A DNA stretch of 64,000 nt from Pseudocercospora fijiensis CIRAD86 (Eukaryota > Ascomycota > Dothideomycetes > Mycosphaerellales > Mycosphaerellaceae), in contig NW_006921533.1 in the NCBI RefSeq assembly GCF_000340215.1, positions 2,167,278 to 2,231,277 of the forward strand, written 5' to 3'. The translations under genes were made by a program, and so were the position numbers. The notes under the pieces were generated by a model. It saw only the letters and a list, made by a program, of their open reading frames with translations. It was not told where the DNA came from and did no database searches. Shown piece by piece: positions 9,791-21,144 of this stretch; positions within the stretch are counted from its first letter, which is position 1, and every line of letters starts with the position of its first letter.

Positions 9791-10473
9791 GCTTCGTAGT
9801 TAAATTCGTATATGTGCTACTCGTAACTTCCATTTCTATACTATACTATATTAGGTTTAGCGCTATTCGAGATCTCATTCTAGCGAAGCGCCTAAAGCTA
9901 AACCGTTGCTAGCGGATACAGGTTGCGTTACTACTACTATATTTTATATCGAATAGGCTATATAGCTTAATAACTATTAGTCGCAGTATAGCACTTTATA
10001 GAGACGGGACCTAGATAATTTAGCGATTAAGAATATCCGCTATTTTAATAAGCTAGTCGCTTTAGAAATGCTAAAGTTATTATCGATAAACGTGAATTGC
10101 TACTCTCGACTAACTCGTTTACCTACCCCTATATGCTTTACGAGCAAATAAACGACGCCCTTCTACGTTAATAAAGTATAGAGGGTCTACCTTTCTAGTA
10201 CCCTCTACAACCTCCGCGTATCTATTTACTATGTAATTTAGTCGCATACTCGCCTCGACTTAGTAGGGCAAACTAACCCTTTAGCCTCTAACATCTTTAA
10301 CCTATATCCTAATCTCGACAAACCTAATACGTAGTTACAAACTTTAAGTATTCTATAAGCTCCGCCGCCTATTAAAGTGCGCTAAATCGATAGTCTAATT
10401 TAGACCTTACCGCCGCCGGAGAAAGCTATCTAAACTATTCGAGGCCGCTAATTAACAAGTTCGACTCGAGGTC

Positions 10474-10587
10474 TATCTAGTATCTAGCATCTAGCATCTA
10501 GCATCTAGTATCTAGCATCTAGTATCTAGCATCTAGTATCTAGTATCTAGTATCTAGTATCTAGCATCTAGCATCTAGTATCTAGTA
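10474..10587 (+). repeat. 7-bp minisatellite
   Basis: About 16 head-to-tail copies of yatctag (y is c or t; the t form is the RIP product). Three units make 21 bp, so if translated it would give a seven-residue repeat at the N-terminus of the helicase frame. Confidence 0.85.
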
Positions 10588-13500
10588 TAGCTAGCGATAA
10601 AGCCCGCCGTAAGCAGCGCCTAGCCGAGAAGGCCGCGCGCTAGAAGAAGCAGTAACTCGAGCGTTAAGAACTATATTAAGTACTACTACTAGGTCGCTCC
10701 GCTATTATACGCGTATATCTAGACTTCGGTATCCCTCCGATAAAGCTGCCTTAACTGAAGTCGGAATAGGCGCGGCACTTTAAGCGGCGTATCGAGAAGA
10801 TTACAGATCTAGAGACATCCCTCGCGCGTATTTAAGAGTTAGTATAGCAAGTAGGCTAATTTAAAGAGACTGTTTAGTACTAGGCGGAAATTATCGAGAA
10901 GGGCTTAACGAAACTCCTCGACTTCAAGCACCCTAGTTTAGTATTCGTTCCTATACTAGCGTAGAAGATAGTAATATACGCACTTATCTATAGCTAGAAT
11001 AATGTCCTGTTTATTGCTCGTATAGGCGAGGGAAAGAGTCTACTATTCTAGGGCTTTATAATGCTAACTAGTATAATTACTATCTAAGTAGTGCTATTAA
11101 ACCGCTTAGGCGCCGAACAAGTAGCAGCAATCGAGCGTATAGCTAGTAATACTAGTAGTCTAGTCTACTTAGTATATATCTCTACTAAAACTAAGAAGAT
11201 CGACCTAGGTATATTTAAGAACATCCTTAATAGCAAGCTCTAGTATATTCTGCTTAGCCTAGAACAGGTAGCATTACCGCAATTTCTCTCGCTACTAAAC
11301 GACGGGCGTATACGAGAGAAGGTCGGCCTAGTTGTTATCGATAAGGTATATCTAATCTATAACTAGGGTAAGCCTTCTAGCTTCTGCGATAAATACTCGT
11401 AGGTCGGTCAATTGCGCGATCGCTTACGTATCGATACTAGCACTCTATTAACCTCGGCTACTATAGATAAAGAGTATACTAAGTATGCGATAAAGTATGC
11501 CGGTATACGTAAGGAAGGCCCTAACCCGTATAAGACTAAGATTATCCGTAGCAGCATCGATCGCCTAGAAATTATATATATTATTAAGTTTATCCTAAGG
11601 GAGTATCTAACCGACTACGATATGTTGTATATAGTAATCGACAATGCCGTATCCTATCTACTAATTCCTAATAGAGAAGAGAAGGAGATTACGAAGGGAT
11701 TAGCAACACTATAGAATATGCGTAAGTCCTTAGTGTTTATCGATAGCTATAAGTATATCGCTAACTTTGTCGATATCGCCCGTAGCTAGTTGCTATATCT
11801 AACTAAGAATAATCCGGATCTAACTAAGAGGTACTAATATAGCCTAGTAGGTCTAGGCGTTAATACTACCCGTACTATCTCCTTCTATACTACGAGGGTG
11901 CTAAAGCTAGACTAGGACGACCGATACGACGAGTATTACAAATTAGACTCCGCTATTCGTTATATAGCAGCGACTACTATAGTAAGTATTAGGTTAGACG
12001 TGCCTAATATCGCTAATATATACTAATAGAAGTTTAATATTACTCGTAATCCTAGAGACCTTTAGTAACGACTTAGTCGTATTGCTCGGCGACTAGCTCT
12101 ATTAAATATAGAGGGATTCTTCGATAAGCCGCACTTCTATCGACCTCGTGTATTCTTCTTCGTACTATACTATACCGGGGACTATATCAAGCGTATACCG
12201 GAAGGTGCTAGCATGCTTTCTATCCTTCTACTATCGTAGTCGCAGTCGTAGTCGCGTAGTCGTAGTCGTAGTCGTAGCCGTAGTAGAGGTAGTCGCGGTA
12301 GAGGTACTCGTAGTAGAGGTAGAGGTATATATACTACCGGACCTAGCAGGTTGCGACAAGAGCTTCCTAGTAAGGATATTAGTAGTACGAGCGACTAAGA
12401 CGATATATATAGTAACGCTAATACCGATACTAGAGATAGTGCTTCTAGAGGCCGTAAGGGCAAATCTAAGGAGAGTAATATATAGAATAAATCTAAGCTA
12501 GAGAGCCGGAAGAACATTCTAAAGGTCTTCTTAGGTGCGCTAAACGATTACCTAAAGATACTAGGCCGCTACTTTCGAGTAGTAATAAATAAGCACTATA
12601 GCGAACACTTAACCCAGTTTCCGTACCTACTAGGCTAAGCAGATAGAAGAGATTGCTACAACTTCTATAACACCGATCTAATAGCTAATCTACCTAAACT
12701 ACTAGCTAAGCGCGTTAAGCTAGTTAACCTACTAGGTAAAGGCACAAGACCGAGCTTTAGGCTTAAGTATATTAAGGACTAGTGCTTAAAGAAGATTAAT
12801 ACCCTATACCTGCGTAAGAACCGCCTATTTCGCATACTAGCTAGTATATATATAAAGGATAGACTAATATAGTCTATATCGGAGGTCTTCCTTCTCGCTC
12901 GGTTAATAGATATATAGGAGGATGTAAATCTTAGCAAAGATCGGTTGCTATAGGTCGCACTAGAATTAAATAGATAGTAGTATAAGGATACGGATCTCGA
13001 CGAGCTGCTTGCTGTTATTATTAGCATTGCTAAAGCTGTATACGCTAACTAGGATGCCTATAAGGTAGAACAGAAGGCAAAGCAGGATGCTATAGCGAAG
13101 GCTATCGCAGATACTACTAAATAGGCAGGAGAAGAATAGGGTCCTAAAGGTAGTTTAGCCGATCTACGTCTAGTAACCTATAGGACTCTATAGCAGATAG
13201 AGGCAGAGTAGCGCAACCTAAACTAGTTATTAAGGCGATCTGCCTTTGCGAATACTGTGCGCTAGTCCGGTATATAGGGCAGCCTAGCTTAGTAGGCTTA
13301 ATAGACTTAGTAGGCTTAACAGGCTTAATAGGCTTAGTAGATACCTACTACGGCGGCGGTACCTTCTAACCCTCCTTCTAATAGTACTAATCCTGCTAGG
13401 CCTTCTACCGATATACTACTAGCTAGGAAGCGCTAACGCCGTAGTGCTTAGCTATTAGGCGCCCGTCGATCTGCCTCTGCCTCTGCTTCTACCCTTACCG

Positions 13501-13730
13501 AAGAGGAAGAAGAAGAAGAAGAAGAGATAACTATCGATAAAGCAACCGAGCGGTTAATACAAGCCTATGTTAGTCGTCGTAGTAGTCGTAACATTCGCAT
13601 TCCTACGGCTACTAAGGGTCTATATAGCGAGGGCGCTCGTACGAGAAGCCTAAGTATAGTAAGCAGTCGTAGCAGTAGAGTTAACGACAATATCCTATCC
13701 TAGTATCTGCCGAGTAGGTAGTAGATAGTT
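10588..13730 (+). pseudogene. RecQ-like superfamily II helicase of the DNA transposon (RIP-inactivated)
   Basis: One frame spans this region once RIP stops are read through. Landmarks in order: an Arg/Lys/Glu coiled-coil-like segment; a Walker A-like ARIGEGKSLL near 11020-11050; motif II now VVIDKVYLI near 11335 (family DEVH or DEAH; both changes are TpG-to-TpA or CpA-to-TpA); the motif III-like LLTSATIDKEY near 11450; a short surviving open frame at 11412-11714; a second RecA-like half with SLVFIDSYKYI and LQQRLSRIARRLAL near 12060. After the helicase comes a Ser-Arg/Arg-Gly-rich tract (12233-12335), then a C-terminal extension with Gln-rich (about 13280-13345) and poly-Glu (about 13501-13525) tracts. 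The start is uncertain, because the frame may extend upstream through the 7-bp repeat at 10474. RecQ-type enzymes unwind DNA, and here it probably serves transposition. No active product is expected. Confidence 0.75.
12233..12335 (+). repeat. Ser-Arg/Arg-Gly coding repeat inside the helicase gene
   Basis: An imperfect 6-bp repeat (agtcgt and variants) in the helicase frame. It encodes alternating Ser-Arg and then Gly-Arg residues, a composition often linked to nucleic-acid binding. Confidence 0.6.
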
Positions 13731-14035
13731 AAGTTGCTTCTACGAGAGAGCTAGTTAAGTTGCTTCTACGAGAGAGCTAATTAAGTTGCTTCTACGAGAG
13801 AGCTAGTTAAGTTGCTTCTACGAGAGCCGGTATATAATATAGGATGCCTAGTTTAGCTGCTTCTACGAGAGCTAGCCTAGTTTAGCTGCTTCTACGAGAG
13901 CTAGCCTAGTTTAGCTGCTTCTACGAGAGCTAGCCTAGTTTAGCTGCTTCTACGAGAGCTAGCCTAGTTTAGCTGCTTCTACGAGAGCCGGTGTATAATG
14001 TAGGATGCCTAGTTAAGCTGCTTCTACGAGAGCTA
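13728..14035 (+). repeat. Two related minisatellites sharing a gcttctacgagag core
   Basis: About four copies of a 26-bp unit (gttaagttgcttctacgaga plus gagcta) are followed, after a short spacer, by about five copies of a 29-bp unit with the same core and a further decayed copy. Near-identical neighbouring copies suggest recent amplification. Confidence 0.85.
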
Positions 14036-14081
14036 GCGCTAGAATTAGCATTTAATAAGGTCCTTCCTTACTACCCTTCTA

Positions 14082-14285
14082 TTATGTCCTTATAAGCTCG
14101 CTAAGCAGGCTCTTCTATCGTGTCCTTATAAGCTCGCTAAGCAGGCTCTTCTATCGTGTCCTTATAAGCTCGCTAAGCAGGCTCTTCTATCGTGTCCTTA
14201 TAAGCTCGCTAAGTAGGCTCTTCTATCGTATCCTTATAAGCTTACTAAGCAGGCTCTTCTATCGTATCCTTATAGGCTTGCCCTC
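14082..14285 (+). repeat. 36-bp minisatellite
   Basis: About five and a half head-to-tail copies of a 36-bp unit containing ccttataagctcgctaagc and ggctcttctatcg. Copies differ mainly by C/T and G/A changes. Confidence 0.85.
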
Positions 14286-14682
14286 GTAGTTAAGTATATT
14301 AAATTAGCTATTAACGCGCTTACCGAGAAGGGCTTGTAAATAGTCGTAGGTGTCGTAGTCGTAGGTATCGTAAAAATCGTATATAAGAGCTAATCGAGAA
14401 GCGTAAATTCGAGGAAGCGACAAGGATACCGAGTCCCGCTAAGACCCCGGATTTAGTATAGTAGAGCGCTTAATTAGTAGGATTAAACGTTATAGCTGCT
14501 TCCTTCCGCGTATTTACAATACCGACTTTTACGACTTTTACGACTTTTATAACAGTATATTACTAATATAGCGAGATACGTCGATTAAGCGCATTTCTAG
14601 CAAATAGCGCTAACAAAAGTGTCTAACACGATAACGACGGCCGCCTTAGGCACTAAGAACCGCCTCCGAAACCCGAGAAGTT

Positions 14683-14745
14683 ACTAATACTAGCGACACT
14701 AGCGATACTAGCGATACTAGCGACACTAGCGATACTAGCACTATA
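14683..14745 (+). repeat. 9-bp minisatellite
   Basis: About six copies of agcgayact in tandem. Confidence 0.75.
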
Positions 14746-15489
14746 CTTATTGCACCGTATGCTCTTGTAGGCACTATAATATATACGGCAAGGATAGATA
14801 CGTAGGGCGATAACATATATCGAGCGTAAGTACTCTTCGAGAAGCTACGATAGCCCTCTTACGTTAACGCCCTCTATTACTTAGACTCTCCTAGAACGAT
14901 TATTCCGATAACTAGTTACTATACGAGGCAGAGAAGAACGAGTAGTAGCGTCCGGGGATCTAATTAACTAGCGGCACTAAGCGGCTATAGAAGCACACAC
15001 TCCGAAGTATACTAGAATTATATATAGCCTATATGCTACGCGTAATGCGTAACAATTAACGCATTCTATTACTAACTATAGTACGAGGTATATAGGAAGG
15101 GACTTATTAAGCGAAACAATAATAGCTTATTCGCTAAAGCGATACTTATTAGTACCTAGACAATAATAGAGTATAACCGCGCCCTTAGTGTTAGAGATAC
15201 CGCGAAAAAGGTTGTCGAGCGCGTTACAGTTGTATAGCAATGTCGATACGCTTGCTAGAAGAGGAGGCGCACTATAGTCGAATAGCAGTCTTAATGCGCA
15301 ACGGGCTATAGTCGCGTAGTAGTGCTATAGTCGTATAGTAGTAAAGACTAAGACTAAGCGCCTTCGGGCTTAAGTATACTAGAGGCCCTTACGCAACGAC
15401 TAAGGTTATTATAACTAACAGTCCTAACGAAGGCGTTACGCCGACTTAACTAGATGCGCGTATGTTATCCTATAAAGAATCCGAACGTA

Positions 15490-15690
15490 GGAAGCCTATA
15501 ACCGCTACTTAAGGTGTACCTTACTAAAGAGTTTTTACCGAGTTAGGCCTATAGCAATACTACGAACTAACCCACTTAGTAGGAGAGTCGCTATCGAGCC
15601 GCTACTTAAGGTATACCTTACTAAAGAGTTTTTACCGAGTTAGACCGTTAGCCGTATTATAGGTGTATCTTACTAAAGAGTTTTTACCTC
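15490..15690 (+). repeat. Interspersed repeat of a 40-50 bp unit
   Basis: Three copies of a block containing accttactaaagagttttt, each followed by acc, near 15515, 15615 and 15670, with non-repeated spacers. Confidence 0.7.
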
Positions 15691-16356
15691 CGCTAATCTA
15701 TCTAAGACCTCTGCGATGTTCTAATAAAAACTATACTCTTTCGGTTAAATACGCAGTCGACGCCCGCTAAAGCTATAGTATACCTACTCGCTAGGAGAGT
15801 CGCCTTCGTAACGTCTTACGTCGACAAAGCCTATCGGAGACCTTAAAAGAAGGACTAAACAAACTCTACCGATCGAGGAACCTTAACTATTAAACAAGCG
15901 GCTCTATCGGTAGCAAGTCGCAGAACTAGTAAGGAATAGTATTAATCGCTATAGAGCTACCTATATATAACAAAGAGGTATCGACACTATTACTATTAGA
16001 AGCCGACAGCTAGTGTATTGCTAGGGGTATTAGTATATTAGTATATATAGAAGAAGAAGAAGAAGAAGAAGAAGTTAAACTAGGAAGCGTAGGTCTATAT
16101 TAGCGCATCGTAGGTAAGGTTTGCCTCTACTAATAGGATTGCGCTATTTACGCTATAATAGTAAGGCAACAATAACGGCTATATATTATCGCACTTTTAA
16201 TACATTATCGCACTTTTAACGCAATAGCCGCCGACTGCTACTAGTTAAATACCTAAGGCTAGAATGCCTAAGGCTAGAATTGCTAGCGACTAGAGGCATA
16301 GGCAAGGACTTCGCATTAGGCTATAGCTAGTTTAAAAAGCTCTTCGGCACGATAAC

Positions 16357-16424
16357 AGAATGTGCTCTATAGGCGCGCACTCTAGTCTACGGAGCTATAG
16401 GCGCGCACTCTAGTCTACGGAGCT
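16357..16424 (+). repeat. 28-bp direct repeat
   Basis: Two tandem copies of a unit with ctataggcgcgcactctagt followed by ctacggag. A further partial copy (cgcactctagtctac) lies near 16655. Confidence 0.75.
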
Positions 16425-16427
16425 ATT

Positions 16428-16650
16428 AGCTATTAAGCTATTATCGTACGCCTAGCCTAGCTAGCTATTAAGCAATTATCGTACGCCTAGCCTAGCTAGC
16501 TATTAAACAATTATCGTACGCCTAGCCTAGCTAGCTATTAAGCAATTATCGTACGCCTAGCCTAGCTAGCTATCAAGCTATTATCGTACGCCTAGCCTAG
16601 CTAGCTATTAAGCAATTATCGTACGCCTAGCCTAGCCTAGCTAGCTATTA
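16428..16650 (+). repeat. 35-bp minisatellite
   Basis: About six copies of a 35-bp unit containing ttatcgtacgcctagcctag followed by ctagctattaagcaa. The period is 35 bp as measured between the ttatcgtacg starts at 16441 and 16476. Confidence 0.85.
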
Positions 16651-16769
16651 AGGTACGCACTCTAGTCTACCGCTACTACTTTAATCTAGAGCTACTATAG
16701 GACAACGACGACATTACAGGCGTTGTTTTAGTACTTAGATAAGAATAGTCCTTCCTTAATACATTAAAT

Positions 16770-16828
16770 ATTATGCTCTATACTCTATGCTCTATGCTCT
16801 ATACTCTATGCTCTATGCTCTATGCTCT
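16770..16828 (+). repeat. 7-bp repeat next to the DUF6589-like stop
   Basis: About eight copies of tatgctc or tatactc, ending 7 bp from the stop codon of the minus-strand gene. Confidence 0.75.
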
Positions 16829-19800
16829 GTTCCTTTAAAAGTTACTGCTACCTTTACTACTAAGGCTACCTATACGTGCGAGGAGACCTATATCAGCTCC
16901 TTCTACTACGCTAGTGCCTGTGCTAGTTAGGTCCTAGGTTTCTATACCCTCGAATAGCTAAGCAGTACTATCTGTAAGCTAAACCTATACATTATCTCGC
17001 TCTAGATCAAGTACTGTATCCTTAATTAGACCGTAATTAACACTATCTAGGCGCTCTATAGCATTAGGACCCTCTAAGGCATTAGATTCTAGCACCGTAG
17101 TACGGCCTCGAATAAAGTTCTAGTTAGCAGCGTTAAAGTTCTCGACGACTAATAGCATCTAATCTGCACCGATATTCTAGATATCGTCCGAGAGCGTAAA
17201 ATCTCCGTACTGCTACTTCGCGAACCTATCGATACGGATCTTATTAGCTCGATTGAATACGCCCGCGCTAATGTCCTTATTAGTATAGTAACTAGTCCGA
17301 TAGATACTAGAATTCTCCCTAAATATATCGCGGATAAGTCGAGATAACTCTCGGTTTATCGATACTCGTTTAAAGGCAGTAGCAAGTCTATAAGTCGAAT
17401 TAGTAAGGCGATTGTAGTCCTTAGATAGGGCATAGTTAATAAGCTCAATTATCTTATTACTACCGATAGTATAGCCCTTCTTTCTAGACTAATTGACAGT
17501 TGTAGTAGCAAGGACCGCCTTCTATAGGTCCTTAGTACCGCCCTTATTAAGGAGGAAATAGAAATAGGTTATTAGACGACTATAGTTGCTCTGTCTAGCT
17601 CTAAGGAACATAGGGATCGTATAGTCTACGTATCGACGAAGGTAACCGATATCCTATATACGGACAGTATAGCGGACGCGTAGAAACAAAGAGATCTCCT
17701 TTATTAGTCTATATATAGAGGTAAAGGCCCTATCTAGCCTAGCTAGTACAGCGCTATTATCGGTAGAGGCAGGTCGATTAGGCATTCCCTCCTATGCTTC
17801 TAGTAATAGGAGCAGCTTATATATCTCCTTTAGGATATCTATATACTTAGTAGCGGATATCTTCTCGACAATAGCCTACTTAACGACCTTAGGCCGGGTC
17901 TAGTTACCTTCGCTAACAAGATCCTTAGAGATATAGCTACGGTTAACTATAATCTAGAGGAATACGGCGACAGTGCGGGCCTTAAAGCAACGCTTTAGTA
18001 GTCTCTATATACGGAAGAATTTTGGTAACTTTAGATTGACCTCTTTTATACCCTAGAAATCGATATCCGATAATAGAGAGAAGTCTATGCGATCGCCGGC
18101 CTTGTTCTTGTTCTAATAGGTACGGAATAGTATAAAGCATAGGTTTATAAAGATGTGGAACTAAGCGGGCACTAGGAGGACATGCTACTTCCTATCGTAT
18201 ATAGCCTTGTTCTCGATACTACTAAAGATTATAGCTAATATGCGCTCGATAGTTAGCTGATTACTAACGTTAATAATCAATCTATTATCGAAAATCGGAT
18301 CCTCTAGCTTTAGACCTAGATTGCCCTAGTAGATGTCGTCGTATACTAAGGCGGTGCCCTTATTCGAGATCTTATTATTCTACGATAGAGGTATAGCTAG
18401 TAGCTAAGTCTTGCTACGGAAGCTATAGTTAATCTCCGGATATACTAGTTCTTCGACTAGATTGCCGGTATCCTTCGCTACCTTAAAGATGCCCTTAATC
18501 GCGTTACTAAATATATATATACAAGCTTCGTAGAGCTAATGTGTTTCGACTACTACGATAGTATCGTCGCTATCGATATTCTAGATAATGTTCTCGGTAA
18601 GTACTAGCTTCGAGCGGTCTAGTATGCCCTACGTTAACCCTCCCTCTAGTATATCTTCGTAGAGGGCGATATACGAGTTAGTAATGTTAACCTGTTTATT
18701 ATTGTCGGCAATGCCTTAGTCCTTCTGCTTTGCCTAGCGATTGAAGTTGTCGTAGCAGATCTACTAGATATACAACTTGGCCTATTCTAAGATCTTTAGC
18801 CGCTAAGTGTTAGCATTCTTCTTAATTAAGGCTTATATAGTCTTATACGTAGGAAGCAGACCTATACTGCAGAGGGTGTCGATAAGAGGTGCCGGAAGAT
18901 TGCTAATATATACTAATAGAAGGCTAAGCGACTTTAGTATCTAGGAGGCCCGCTTTAGTGCTATTAAATATACTACTATATACGTAATCGTATAGATACG
19001 CTTCTGTATTATGTTCCGCTTGTCCTCGAACGACACTGCTCGCTATATAGTATCCTTACGGGTATTTGGTAGCATGAAATCCTCGAGAAGGCGGTACTAA
19101 TTTAGGGCGATGTTATAGATTACATCGTGCATCTCGGATAGGCGACGTAGTACGGTAAGACTGTCTTCTAGCTTGTAGGCATTAAAGAACTTCTTACTAA
19201 TTAAGTTCTTAACCTTAGTACGTAACTAAACAGCACTAATAAGGTGCTTATTCGGCAATATATCTTAAACAGCCTATATACGCTTACGGTAGGTCTTTAT
19301 ACCCGCCTTACCGAACTATATAAATATTATCTTCTCTATTAGCAATCTAAGCTACGCGAGTTGCTATATAGCAATAGTATACTTCTACTTTAGCGTGCGA
19401 CGTAGACTACAGAGGCTAGCAGGATCGAGTACGCCCTCTTCCTCGTCGTTTATCTTATCGAGGCCGCGCTTACTAGGCCGCTATCTAGGCTAATCGTTAT
19501 CGTCGTCGTTAGAGGCATTACTAGCACGACTCTCGATCTCTAACTCGCCCTCGCTTTGCGAGTCTTTATCTATATTAGTATCCTCGTCTTTAGTTAGACT
19601 ATTATTAACTAGCTAAGCGTATATAACGTTAAGATTAGCATTTCTTAGGCGGCGAGCAGACCGCTTAGGCTAATAGATAGGTTAGCGGATAGGCTAGCGT
19701 CGAGCAGCTAAGCGATCTTTATCGCCTAGTATATACTTAGAGTTATAATAGTCGCTATAATACTAGCGCTAGCGGCGGCGATCTTAATCGACTATATAGA

Positions 19801-19924
19801 TTAGTAGGTCGGACGTCTGTCCTAGTAGATCTAGATTCTCTAGTGTAACTATATCCTCGTCTTTATCTTTATTATATTCTAGTCGAGTCGGTAAGGCGGT
19901 ATTGTCTTCGCTACGCCGATCGAG

Positions 19925-20125
19925 TTTAGATATAGCTAGAATATTAGAGAGATAAGAAGAAGAAGCATACTAAGCGCCTCCGCCCTAAGCGCCTCCGCCC
20001 TAAGCGCCTCCGCCCTAAGCGCCTCCGCCTAAATGTCGATCGAGCTCGGATCTAGCTAGAACATTAGAGAGATAAGAAGAAGAAGCATACTAAGCGCCTC
20101 TGCCCTAAGCGCCTCCGCCTAGACG
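19925..20125 (-). repeat. Duplicated block with 15-bp repeats in the DUF6589-like N-terminus
   Basis: Two copies of a block of roughly 120 bp (shared gagagataagaagaagaagc), each ending in tandem taagcgcctccgccc units (four in the first, two in the second). On the minus strand the units encode Gly-Gly-Gly-Ala-Gln repeats. Confidence 0.8.
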
Positions 20126-20189
20126 ACGATCGAGCTCCGAAGTATCGGGTTAATTAGTTAAGTTAGAGTCGCTTATATTAGCGATACTA

Positions 20190-20277
20190 TATAGGTCGTA
20201 TAGGTCGTGCAGGTTATGTAGGTCGTGCAGGTCGTACAGGTCGTATAGGTCGTATAGGTCGTATAGGTCGTATAGAT
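20190..20277 (-). repeat. 9-bp repeat encoding Tyr/His-Asp-Leu triplets
   Basis: About ten copies of ggtcgtata and variants. Read on the minus strand in the DUF6589-like frame they give a run of Tyr-Asp-Leu and His-Asp-Leu triplets. Confidence 0.75.
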
Positions 20278-21120
20278 ATTAGTTAGTAGTAGTTAGTAGT
20301 AGTTAGTATTGTTTAGTATTCGGAGTACCGACTCGAATTGCTAGCTCGAGTCGCGTCTGCTACTTAGCTATATCTTAGCAACGATAGTCTATAGAGGTAT
20401 ATCGGTTACAGCAAAGTTATTCGGAAATACTAGGTATACGAGCTCGTATAGGTCTTAAGTAGGTTAGTAATAATCTATTTCGAACCTTCTAAGTCGCTAG
20501 TAACTAGCGTCGGCAAAGTAACGAGAACTTAGCACTACTATACCGGGCGCAGTTATATCTAGTAAGGAAGTCGATTAGAAGTACCTTCCGAAGGGCCTCG
20601 AGTTAGTTTAGTTAAAAATAAAGGGGGGTGTTGCTACCGCTATTTCCGACGTAGACGAGAACTCGATAGCGAGAAGTCGCGCGTAGGTACGTATAGCGAA
20701 GAAGTTGGTCGGATAGCCCTAATTAAGGACCTCTAGGTGTTAACTTAGTATATAGCGATATATTAAGAATCGGTGTGTTTAGATAGGCGGAAAGCTATAG
20801 AAGTAGGCTCGGCTAAATTAGTGTAACTTAGCGCGCATACGTCGCATATACGAGATTTTTAGATCGTTAGACTCGCAATTGGTAGGGCTACAACCTCCTC
20901 GTATTAGATTTGCTAGTTGTCGTTAGTGTAGCGAGATCGTATTTTGATAGCGGAATCTACGATAAAAATTAGCGGTTTAGCTTTAGGCCTTTAGGCAAAG
21001 GATTAGGTAGAGTAGTATGTAATTAGTTGTTCGGAAAGACGGAAGCTAGCCCTAATTTAAATCTATTACGTGCAATCTAACCAATTCACTACCGCGCAAC
21101 GTAATCCTTAATATATAAAG

Positions 21121-21136
21121 GCCTAAACGGAGGTAG
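21121..21136 (-). repeat. Right terminal inverted repeat of the DNA transposon
   Basis: GCCTAAACGGAGGTAG on the plus strand, the inverted partner of 9775-9790, immediately followed by the 8-bp target duplication. Confidence 0.85.
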
Positions 21137-21144
21137 CGATCTAA
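21137..21144. repeat. Target-site duplication, right of the DNA transposon
   Basis: cgatctaa, identical to 9767-9774. Confidence 0.88.

Larger units (their letters stand above)
13730..16834. other. Non-coding centre of the DNA transposon
   Basis: About 3.1 kb between the convergent 3' ends of the two transposon genes. No domain was recognised in any frame. It holds most of the element's tandem repeats, listed separately, and otherwise unique RIP-mutated sequence. Confidence 0.5.
16835..20400 (-). pseudogene. DUF6589-like protein of the DNA transposon, transposase candidate (RIP-inactivated)
   Basis: One minus-strand frame runs from about 20400 to a TAA at 16835-16837 once TAG is read as former Gln/Trp. 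The N-terminal part is low-complexity: a Tyr/His-Asp-Leu triplet repeat (about 20277-20190), two GGGAQ-type repeat blocks (about 20125-19925) and an acidic Ser/Asp/Glu stretch (about 19610-19440). The large C-terminal region resembles fungal DUF6589 proteins: YDNFNR near 18755-18738, then NQLTIERI and a hydrophobic FHIFINL segment (about 18280-18130). I recognise this from memory of many fungal DUF6589 proteins, often annotated in multicopy; I cannot run a profile search. As the only non-helicase gene inside the TIRs it is the natural transposase candidate, which is inference. The start codon is not resolvable. Confidence 0.6.
9775..21136. mobile_element. 11.4-kb TIR DNA transposon with RecQ-like helicase and DUF6589-like genes
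   Basis: An 11,362-bp element with 16-bp terminal inverted repeats (two mismatches, both transitions) and an exact 8-bp target-site duplication, inserted in the leader/gag region of LTR element A1. It carries two convergent decayed genes: a RecQ-like helicase on + (about 10588-13730) and a DUF6589-like protein on - (16835 to about 20400). Between them lie about 3 kb of tandem repeats. An 8-bp duplication with short TIRs is classical for hAT and some other cut-and-paste families, but no hAT transposase was recognised, and the size and gene content are unusual for hAT. The boundaries are well supported; the superfamily is not. Confidence 0.8.

Noticed and set aside
10588..13730. Helitron or telomere-linked helicase gene
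   Set aside because: The helicase is RecQ-like, not Pif1/Rep type. It lies inside inverted termini with an 8-bp duplication, whereas Helitrons lack both, and no telomere repeat is nearby.
13728..16650. CRISPR-like arrays
   Set aside because: Repeats are head-to-tail with no unique spacers, in a fungal transposon; they are minisatellites.
9775..21136. Starship-type giant element
   Set aside because: No DUF3435 tyrosine recombinase was recognised at either end, and cargo genes are absent.
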